DNA from: Erythroxylum novogranatense
Lineage: Eukaryota > Streptophyta > Magnoliopsida > Malpighiales > Erythroxylaceae
NCBI GenBank assembly: GCA_029891385.1
Contig: CM057224.1
Coordinates: forward strand, 35,407,005-35,471,004
Reading direction: 5' to 3'
DNA: 64,000 bases
In this document: positions 36,286 through 45,443 of the stretch, one piece after another
Position numbering within the stretch: the stretch's first letter is position 1
How the letters are laid out: every line of letters begins with the position of its first letter
The notes under the pieces: generated by a model
Databases searched by the model: none
What the model was told of the DNA's origin: nothing
What the model saw: the letters and a program-made list of their open reading frames with translations, nothing else
Made by a program: the position numbers and the translations under genes

Positions 36286-38843
36286 CTTAACGAAAGAATT
36301 AGAATTTTTGTCTTCATGAAAGTTGTATCCCTAGATGTCTTCTTTCCAATCGTCCAAGAACAAAGTCATTCAGACATCTAGAACGAAAGTTATGGCATTT
36401 TCTCCAAAGTATGTTTGATTGGAGGACAGTTACAAACATGGTTGCTTCCTTTGACTGTAACTCCTTTTCTAAAGCTCCAAATGAATTGATTCTTGTGGAA
36501 ATGGATTCCTAACACATTTTCCTATATCTCCACCAAAATTTCTATTAATTGGAGTTAAATTGAAAGAGATTGATCAAATGCAAGTGTGAGAGTCTATTGG
36601 AACATTGTCAACGGGAGTAGTTTTACTGAACAGAGTTCAATGTTTTGCTTATATCTAGAGCTATAAGATTCCGAATGAGATGATTCTTTCTTTGTAGTAA
36701 AGTAGTAAAGTTAAGATATAGGGCTACAAATCATATGAAGAAGTTCAATTGTGATTCAATCTCTAAGATGTTCAAATGCTAAATGGAATCGGGTTTAGTA
36801 CACTTTAAACAGTCTATCAATGTTTGAGGTATATCTCCCAATCTACTAACCCAAATTGAGTGATTTTGGTGCCAATGGAATCTTAAGATTTATAGGAACA
36901 CATTTCTAGAAGGGAGTATGATCAAAAGATATCTTATTCACTCTCTAATTTAGTGTGATTCACTATAGACCCGAAAGTGTGATTTAGCAAAAGATGAGTT
37001 TTGTTTTGAGAGTGACCTTGCAATGAAAGTGATAGAATGCTACCCGGGATTATCATGAGCATGCATCGTACATATATGTGCATGAATAAATGCTTATAAT
37101 GGTGCAACATTATTAATATGTGTGAAACGTATTGCATAAATTGGTTGTGCAGGTCACAAGTCCACAGACAGGCGTTTCCAGAATTTGGAAGCAACTGCTA
37201 ATCTGGAACGTACTGTGAGTAGACCTAGATGGCCTTACTTTATTGTTTGTTAATTGAATTCTGGCATTATTTGACTATTGGATGATTGTGTAAATGTGAT
37301 TGAATATGTGGGGTTTCGGACAAGAGGTCCGATGATTGTGATGATTGACTTGGATATTGAAGTGCTATTTGTTTGTGAATTAGAAGAACTAAATGTATTG
37401 AGTGATTGCTATGTGTTTCCTGAATGTGTAAATTGCATGCAAGTGAAAGTGTGATTTCTCAACTATCTGTTACATACCAGACTACGGTCCACTGATAAGC
37501 GAATATGAGTGAATAAGAGCATGCAATTATGAGTGATGCAATATGAATGACGGTTGAATTTTCAACACTAAGGTTAAATGCCTGTTGGGCCCCGAATCGC
37601 ATTAAGTATGTTTAATTTATTTTTGAGGTTTAATTTGAAATTTCCTTTTAGTTGGAATAAATTGAGGTTTATAGTGTTTAGAGGGATGGAAATTAAATGG
37701 TGGGACTAGTATAAATTAGAGTTGAATTAGTTGTTAGTTGTTAGAGTTTAAAAGGACTAAAATGGCTTAGGGGCAATTTAGGTAATTCACTTGTGGTTAT
37801 AGAGATTAAGGTTTTGAAGGAAGGTTACATGGGTCCATTTAAGTTTCATTTAAAACAAGAAGAAGAGGAAGATAGGGTGAAATCGTGCATGTAAGGGAAA
37901 GGAGCAAAATTTATTAAGGAAGGGAATGATTTTAAGTGAAACTACGTAGTTTTGAGTGTTGATACTTAAGTTATAAGTTAAAAAGCCATATGTTGGGGAA
38001 AGTAGGAGATGAATCACGAAATTTCTAGAGAAAGGGAGAGGGAGAGCTTCGGAGAAGAAGAAGAAGAAGAAAGAGGCTAAGTCCTTGGGTTTTCTTGCTT
38101 AGTGAAGGGTAGTTGAGTGTTTAAGGAGGAGAAAAGAAAGAAAGGTGTAAGAGTTTTCATCAAAGCTAAGAGAGGGAGAAATTTCGTGGGTCTCCTTTCA
38201 AGGTAAGAAAAATGTAAAATTCTTTGGATTTATGAGTGGGTTTTGATGCAAATGGCTTAGGTAAGGTTTGGGTAAGGTTAGATAGGTTTAATTCCATGTT
38301 TTCCTCTCCTAGGTTGTTTAATTTTGGGATATCTCATGTTAATTGAGTTATTATTGCTTAATGAAGGTGATGAAAGGTTATTAGAGCTAGAAGCAAGGTC
38401 AATTGGCTAATTGCAAGGCTAAAGGATTAAGGTGGGTAATATTTTTAATGATTGAGATAATAGGCTACTTAATTGTTTTGAAATAAACGTCATGGAAGGT
38501 TTTGATTTTTGCCTATGATCTTTCATTTGTAAATAAGTTGCTTTTTATGATGGTTTAATCATGTATATGATGTTTTTGATGTAAATGCCTTATGGAAATG
38601 TTTGTTACTTTGTTTTATTAAGTGAAAGAGATTTTTAAATGTGTTATTTTAACGATTATGTGAACATGATTTGCCATTTAAGGCTAATGATCAAGATTTG
38701 TGTGAATTATGTGATATACATGTTTGTTTGGGTTTGTGGTGGTCCCTCATGTGTGATAGGTGCACCTATCAAAATTATAGCCTTCTCCCGGCTGCCCGCT
38801 AGTGGCAATGGAGCTCCTCACGGACTCCTTCATGTGTTCACGG

Positions 38844-38874
38844 CTACACATGACCGCTCTGCGGAAATGTGTAG
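38844..38874 (+). other. Conserved LTR hairpin (copy in LTR-C)
   Basis: CTACACAT pairs with ATGTGTAG over 8 bp, and CCGC with GCGG inside, with loop TCT. Homologues are in LTR-D (45070-45100, loop TTC, one T-G pair) and LTR-F (13969-13999, loop TAT, one compensatory pair). Confidence 0.78.
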
Positions 38875-40361
38875 TACGTCCTGTTTGGATCCACCCAAAC
38901 CATCTTATATGTGATATGCTTGTCTATGTTGTTTTTGTAAGTTATGTTGTTTGATAAATGATTTCGATAAATTGACTTATTGCTTTCTCTATGCTTATGT
39001 GAGCTTGATGTGAAATTGCTGGGATGAAATGAGTTTTCCAAAAAGGTTTTGATAAATTTGTAAAGTTCCGATCAATGTGATATTGGTTTTGAAAACAAAG
39101 AGTTTTGATGAAGTGAAAGTGCCTGATCAAGGTAAATTGGCCTTGATAAGTTTGAAAGATTTTTATCAATCTAAAAGTTTCATTGAGAATGAAAAATAAA
39201 GAACGTTTTTGCTTATGTCTTAATTATTAAGTTGTTACCCACTGAGCCGTCGAGCTCACACCCCTTTCCCCCTCCACAGGTAACGAGCGGAAACTTCGAG
39301 TTCTGATCTTGGATTGAGGCATCACTTCAATGTTTCTAATTTAGAAGTCCTTTTTGGAAACAAAGAGTTAGGTTGTATTTTGGAGAATTGATCCACTTTG
39401 TATTTTCTTGACGTTTGATCTTTTGGTTTGTAATCGGACTGAATGCCCTCTAATGCGTTGTAATATCTCATATTGTTAATGCAAGTACAAGAGTTTTAAG
39501 AGTTAAGGTTCTTTGTGCAAATTTCATGTGCTTTGTATATCAAGATATTGTTATATGGTTTGATTTTTGGCAAAAGAAGGGAATTGTGTTTGCTGCTATT
39601 TTTGAGTTAAATCATAGGTTTATATGGATGGGTTGATGATGTTGAGGATTGAATTTTGTGAATATGAAGTTTTATGCAGGTGGTGGAGCTAGGATTGAAG
39701 TTTGGCTAGTTGTATTTTCAAGGGAAGTGCTGTCAAATTTTTCTAAAATTTGATAGAAACTTCACGTAGGATTTAATCCCTCTTAGGGCTTGAATTGGAT
39801 CGGGAAGTCTTCGTGAAGATTGTAGTATAAGTTCAGAACTTTCTAAGGGTATATAATTTGTCTCATTTGGACTTAGGGTTAAAAAGTTATGAGGATTGGA
39901 ACACATTCAGTCACTGTTCATATAGCTATGTTTATGTTACATTAGCTCTTAGATGAGCAGTACTTTTGAGTGAGTTTTTGCCTACTTTGATGATGAAATT
40001 GACTTTTGCATCCTTCATAAGAGTTGTAGAGCATCTTGTTATCTTTCCATTGAGATATAATATGTACTTTTTAGGTTTTGGAGTAGGAAGTTATGACAAT
40101 TGGAAGATAACAACTAAAGTCATTCTTGTTGTTCTTATAGCCTGTGAGTTATGATAAATTGATGACAAATGATTGAAATCCATGCTTTGATGAATCATTT
40201 AAGCTAGAGATTTTGAAGTTGGTGAATTAAACTTGAAGTTTGAGGTGTTATGAAGCGTTTAGGCTATGGAATGAATAAATTTGGGAAGTGTATAAATGGT
40301 TATGAAGTTAGGTTGAAGATGGAAAGCATTGGAGAGGCATTGAAGTTTTGGGGTTTTCCAT

Positions 40362-40545
40362 GTCCGTTAAACGGACATGGATGTCCGTTAAACGGACACC
40401 CTCGGGTGCAAAAACACCCCTTAGCCTGCCCATGTCCATTAAACGGACCTGAATGTCCGTTTAACGGACAATCTTGATGCATTTGGGCCACTTTCACCCG
40501 TACCTGTCCGTTAAAAGGACATGGCTGTCCGTTTAACGGACAGTT
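40362..40545 (+). repeat. Array of GTCCGTTTAACGGAC palindromes
   Basis: Six copies of a word near TGTCCGTTTAACGGACA, most of them perfect palindromes, are spaced irregularly over 180 bp. The cadence noun phrase + ATG + palindrome is like the arrays at 3868 and 36168 but with a different word. Confidence 0.9.
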
Positions 40546-42181
40546 ATGGGAAAGATGGTGAATTTTCAAATTTTTAGAGGCCTAATCTCGTTTTATGGTC
40601 TTCATAAAAGTTGTATATCTAGATGTCTACTTTCTAATGGTCCAAAAACGAAAGGAATCCAATTTATAAATCGAAAGTTATGGTGATCGCACCAAAAGAT
40701 GTTGAAATTGAATTAGGATGTGAGCATGATCTATTCTTTTGGGCATAAATCCCTCATCCGACCTCCAATTGAGGTGAGGCTTGAACCATTAGATTTCTAA
40801 GACATATATATTTCCCTCAACAAAAATTGGTGCACCATTTGGAGTCAAATTGAAAAAGTTTTCATTAAAGTAAGTGAGAGGTCGGTTTGAAGATCATATT
40901 TTGAGTATGAGCTCTTTTAGGCTTTTTAAGCATAACTTGAGTTATACAACTCCGTTTGAGGTGATTCTTGTTCCAAAACAAACTTGAGACATAAAGCTAC
41001 AACTTATATGAATAATTCAACTCATGATTTTGGTGTTTAAATAGCGTGCGCTCGCCACGAATGTAGAGTTACAGCTAAGGACCCTATAAGGAAATAAGCA
41101 CAAGGCTTTAGGACTCCGGAAATTGGGCTCTAGAAACGGGTCCAATAGATGTGGAATTAAAGCAAGAGTAAGAGTGTTAAGTTATAAGCAATTGGGGTCC
41201 GGTCTTCGGATCGGGATCCAACAATGCCGGACTAAGGTCCGATAATATGGGAATGAATGGGTTTAAAAAATTGTGAGTGATGCATTTCATTTCATGAATG
41301 CATGTCATATAATGGCTGTTGTGATTAGAGTAGCCACCGATCAGAGCTATACGCTCAACGCTTAATGAGCCCGAAAGGGACAGTTCAGAGCTATATGCTC
41401 AACGCTTAACGAGCCCTATATGGGACAGTTATCAATGAGCCCTACATAGGACAGTTATCAATGAGCCCTATATGGGACAGTTATCAATGAGCCATATACG
41501 GGACTGTTCAGGCACTCGGTCACAACAGAATAACAATTAGAAAGTGAGTCTCATATACACTGAGTATGCATAACATAAATGATTAAATGATAGTGAATAT
41601 GAAAAAGCTGAACAAGTTTATGTGATTCAATATGGTTGTTAATGAAATGATATGAATATGGGAAATAATGTGATATAGGAAATAAAGTGAGATTGGTTCA
41701 GTGATTGAATGTGAAATAATATGATTATGTGCGATCAGTATGAAATATATGTCTTATGTGATATGTGATGAGTGAGTCATCGATGATGGTCACTCACTGA
41801 GTTCGCAAAACTCACCCAAAATTTGCAATTATTTTTCAGGATCAGAAGAATACCCCGTTAAGCCAACGGGAGTATATTTGCAGGATTCAAGTGAAGGATA
41901 GAAGTCGGGATCAGTTCACGTCTGCATTGCATTGCATTTATTTATGTAACAAAGTATATTTTGTATTTGGGAAATGGGCCCGAGTGGCTATTGGAAATTG
42001 TGTATAAAGAAATTGTATGAGGACCCAAATTATGCATTGAATTCCGCATATATATTGTTTGAAAAAAAAATGTACCGATTACTGAATGAGTGTTTTAGCA
42101 CGCCACCCTCGCGGGGCACGGATTCGGATATCACCGTCAATGTCGGGTTCGGGTCGCGTGGGAGTGGTGTGTTACAATTAT

Positions 42182-42660
42182 CTTAGAACAATGCATTGAA
42201 ACTAACCTTGTTCTAAATTGTCAAAAAATGTCATTTTATAGTGGATCAACGTATAGTTTTAGGCCATTTTATACCTGTTAGTGGTATTAAGTAAGACAAA
42301 TCTAAAATTGATCTTATTTCTTCTTTACCTTACCTATTTACTGTGCGAAAAGTGCATTCTTTTCTTAGGCATATAGGTTTTTATCGAAAAATCATTAAGG
42401 ATTTTTCGAAGATAGCCACACCATTATGCAAGCTCTTACAACAAGATGTCTCTTTTGAGTTTGATGATAAGTGTAAGGAAGCATTCAATAAACTTAAGGA
42501 TTTTTTGACATCTTCACTGGTGATTCAACCACCAGATTGGAACCTCTCCTTCGAAATCATGTGTGATACAAGTGACTATGCAATGGGGGTGGTTTTGGGA
42601 CAAAGAGTGGGAAAAGCTTTGCATGTCATATACTATGCTTCAAAGACTCTAAATTAGCTT
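42182..42660 (+). pseudogene. Athila-1 reverse transcriptase end and RNase H fragment
   Basis: After LTR-B the frame continues L-E-Q-C-I-E-T-N-L-V-L-N. From 42343 a 104-codon frame gives F-L-R-H-I-G-F-Y-R-K-I-I-K-D-F-S-K-I-A-T-P-L (end of RT, connection), then F-E-I-M-C-D-T-S-D-Y-A-M-G-V-V-L-G-Q-R (RNase H, with its first aspartate) and Y-Y-A-S-K-T-L-N before a stop. Later RNase H motifs are scattered to about 42890. Confidence 0.88.
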
Positions 42661-43099
42661 AATTAAATTATTCAACTACTAAAACATAACTGTTATCTGT
42701 GCTTTTTACTTTATAAAAATTTCAATCGTATTTGATTGGTGCTAAAGTAATTGTTTATTCTGACTATGTAGCTTTACGATACTTGCTCATGAAGAAGGAA
42801 GCAAAACTGAGGTTGATCATATGGATTCTCCTCCTTTAGGAATTTGACTTGGAGATTAGAGATAAGAAAGGGTAGAAAACGTGGTAGCTGACCATCTCAG
42901 CCATTTGATCAAAGAAGAAGATGACATCCCTTTGCAAGAGACATTTCTAGATGAACAATCATTTTCTACTGATGTGACACCACCATGGTATGTAGACATT
43001 GTAAATTTCTTAGTTACTAATGAATTACCTATTAGTTTGTCAATGGTTCTAAGGTATAAGGTACAGAATGAAGTGAAGTATTATGTTTAGGATGACCCA

Positions 43100-44280
43100 T
43101 ATCTTTGGAGACACTATACAGATCAAGTCATCAGGAGATGTGTACCTGAAAGTGAAACACCCTCGATCTTAGCATTTTACCATTCGTATGCATATGGAGG
43201 ACATTTTGGAGTGAAAAGGACAGCTCATAAAGTTTTGGAAAGCAATTCCTACTAGTCATTATTGTTCAAAGATGCATATACCTTCTGCAAATCATGTGAT
43301 AGCTGCCAAAAGTCAAGTAATCTGTCTCTAAGGATCAACAGCCACAAACCTTTATATTTTTCTGTGAAATTTTTAAAGTTTAGGGTATGACTTTATGGGA
43401 CCTTTCCCTCCATCTTTTGGCTTTACGTTTATATTACTTGCGGTCAATTATGTTTCTAAATGGATAGAAGCCAAAGCCACTAGAACTAATGATGCAAATG
43501 TTGTTGTAGATTTTATTAAGGTTAACATTCTTTCTAGGTTCAGGGTACCAAAAGCAATCGTTAGCGAAAGAGGAACCCACTTTTGTAACAAGGTGATAAA
43601 GATAATGTTGAGAAAACATATCACGCGCAAGGTTTCCACCACTTACCACCCTTAAACTAACAAGCAAGCTAAAGTCTTGAATCGAGAAATCAAATTGATC
43701 CTAGAGAAAACAGTGTAGCCTAATAGGAAGGATTGGAGCGTAAGATTAGACGACATAATATGGGCCTATAAGAAGGCTTACAAAACACCAATTGGGATGT
43801 CTCCGTATAGACTAGTGTTTGGGAAGTTATGTCATGTTCTATCGGAATTACAACACAAGGCATATGAGACTATCAAAAGATGCAACATGAATTTGGATGA
43901 GGTGGCTGTGCATATGAAGTTACAACTTCAATAATTGGAGGAGATGAGGAATGACTCCTACTAGAATGCAGTGATATATAAGGAGAAGACGAAGGCTTTT
44001 CATGATAAGATAATTTCAAGGAAACCCTTCTCGGTGGGCTAAAAAAATGTCACTATATCACTCCAAGCTTAAATTATTTCTAGGTAAGTTGTGCTCCTAT
44101 TGGGTTTGTCCATTTGTTATCACTCGTGTCTTTCCTTTTGGTGCAATAGAGATAAAAAGTCTAAAAATCGACAAAACATTCAGAATGAATGATTATCGCT
44201 TAAAGCCATATTATGAAGGCTTCCAAATGGAGGATTTAGAATTGTTGATAATAGAAAAAGTGACTAATGTCACTTGATGA
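43100..44280 (+). pseudogene. Athila-1 integrase remnant
   Basis: An HHCC zinc-finger trace is readable at about 43160-43310 (A-F-Y-H-S-Y, G-G-H-F-G-V-K-R-T-A-H-K, F-C-K-S-C-D-S-C-Q-K). The core follows at 43390-43830: Y-D-F-M-G-P-F-P-P-S holds the first D; the second D block reads S-E-R-G-T-H-F-C-N where S-D-G-G-T-H-F is usual; then Y-H-P-x-T-N-K-Q-A-K-V-L-N-R-E with the final [23 protein letters not shown] is well kept. The C-terminal part ends near 44280 with L-K-P-Y-Y-E-G. Several stops make it inactive. Confidence 0.88.
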
Positions 44281-44399
44281 AAGCAACAGGGGTTCAAACC
44301 AATGATAATAAATAAAGGCGTTGCTTGGGAAGCATCCCAAAGGAAGTCAATTTATGTTTATTTACATTTTTACATTTGCTATTTTTGTGAAATGCCAAA
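44281..44399 (+). other. Athila-1 tail and junction to LTR-D
   Basis: A short non-coding tail of Athila-1 is followed at about 44390 by sequence matching the leader of the TGTTGGG-type LTRs. Neither the Athila 3' LTR nor the start of LTR-D is present, so a deletion has fused them. Confidence 0.6.
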
Positions 44400-45069
44400 G
44401 AGGAAGGGGAAGGTGTAATCTTCCATTAGAGGCAAAAAAGCCATTTTCGTGGGAGGCTTCTAAGGTAAGAGAAATTCGAAAATTGTTGGTTTTATAGATA
44501 GGTTTTGGTTTTAATAGCTTAGGAAAGGCATGGGTAAGGTTATGTAGGTTTTAATTCATGCTTTCCTTTCTTTATAATTTCCAATTTTGATATCTCGTAT
44601 TAACATGGGATTATTGTGCTTGATGAAGGTCAAGAGAGGCAATTGGAGTTAGAGGAAAGGCAAATTGACCAAGATTAAAGCTAAAGGAATTAAGGTGGGT
44701 GACTTTTTAATAATTAAGTTAATAAGCCACTTAATTACCTTTAATAAATGTCATTTAATGCTTTCCTATTACTCTCAAATTTTGAATTAATTACTCTTTG
44801 TGATGATTTAAACGTGTATGAGATGTCTTTTGTATGTAAACACATTGTGGAAACTTTTGAAAAATTGTTTGTTAAGTGAAAAAGATTAGAATATGTGACT
44901 TCAGAAAAATGTCATTTTGGGCGTTTATGTGTGAATTATGTGAAATGCATGTTTATATGGGTTTGAGGTGGTCCCTTAAGAGTCAAGTGCACTTGTCTAA
45001 TTCATAGGCTTCTCGCGCCTGCCTGCTAGCGGCCTTGGAGCTCCTCACGGACTCCCATAAGTTTCACGG

Positions 45070-45100
45070 CTATACATGACCGCTTCGCGGGTATGTGTAG
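45070..45100 (+). other. Conserved LTR hairpin (copy in LTR-D)
   Basis: CTATACAT pairs with ATGTGTAG using one T-G pair, and CCGC pairs with GCGG around the loop TTC. It lies 256 bp before the acceptor-like site. Confidence 0.75.
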
Positions 45101-45443
45101 TACGTTCCGTTGGATCCACCCAAACCAACCTCTATGTGATTATGTGATAAGCTTTGTCTATGTTGTTTTTGTATGTCTATGTTGTTTTTGTAAATGTTTT
45201 GATCAACTGAATATGATGGAGATTTTCTTAAGGGCAAAGATGATTTTGGTAAAATGGCTTTGAAAGTAATTGTTAAAAAATGTTTTTGCTTATTCTTGAT
45301 TATTAAATTGTTACCCACTGAGTCGTCGAGCTCACACCTCATTTTTCCCTCCACAGGCGACGAGGGAGAAAATGAGTAAAGGCACCAGATCAAGGCATTA
45401 CTCCTGTTTTATTTTGATTTTGGAAGTTAGATTTTAGTACCAA

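Larger units (their letters stand above)
37583..41223 (+). mobile_element. Solo LTR-C (TGTTGGG family)
   Basis: The 3,641-bp unit starts TGTTGGGCCCCG and ends GGGATCCAACA, with a 5-bp TSD ATGCC (37578-37582 and 41224-41228) inside LTR-B. In order it shows a purine-rich leader with GAAGAAGAAGAAG (38050-38075), donor-like AAG|GTAAG (GT at 38203), the conserved hairpin (38844-38874), acceptor-like CCTCCACAG (ends 39279), about 100-bp modules (39770-41010) and a GTCCGTTTAACGGAC palindrome array (40362-40545). Near its end, AGCAAGAGTAAGAG (41162) resembles sequence that follows the primer site in LTR-E. No coding region is present. It is the youngest layer of this nest. Confidence 0.92.
34424..42176 (+). 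mobile_element. Solo LTR-B (TGTAACATC family), split by LTR-C
   Basis: It starts TGTAACATCCCGG and ends GTGTGTTACA, with a 5-bp TSD ATTAT (34419-34423 and 42177-42181) in Athila-1 reverse transcriptase. Without LTR-C it is about 4.1 kb. It has a leader rich in CTTCTTC (35005-35040), donor-like CAA|GTAAGT (GT at 35234), about 100-bp modules (about 35630-36760), an ACACGG/CCGTGT palindrome array (36168-36285), five GAGCC..GGGACAGTTATCAAT repeats (41365-41510), paired hairpins (41766-41818) and acceptor-like ATTTTTCAG (ends 41839). The 3' block matches the LTRs at 2752 and 27568; the modules are shared with the TGTTGGG family. Confidence 0.9.
26815..44390 (+). mobile_element. Athila-1: decayed Ty3/gypsy element with nested solo LTRs
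   Basis: In plus orientation the parts follow the Athila/Tat order: 5' LTR (about 26815-31008, interrupted by LTR-A), a tRNA-Asp primer site (31023-31040), gag (from 31254), protease (32931-33158), reverse transcriptase (33850-34419 and, after LTR-B, 42182-42340), RNase H (42343-42660) and integrase (about 43100-44280). Stops and shifts occur throughout. The 3' LTR is missing: at about 44390 the sequence switches into the 5'-truncated LTR-D. Without LTR-A and LTR-B the remainder is about 7 kb. The left border near 26815 is inferred from a TG after the copia remnant and is uncertain. Confidence 0.8.

Noticed and set aside
40362..40545. Repeated palindromes resembling a CRISPR array
   Set aside because: Spacing is irregular, the repeats are 15-18-bp palindromes in a plant LTR with TSD, and no cas-like gene exists.
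40250..40569. Repetitive C-P-L-N-G peptides on both strands
   Set aside because: The peptides come from reading the GTCCGTTTAACGGAC palindromes in either direction; they lie in a solo LTR.
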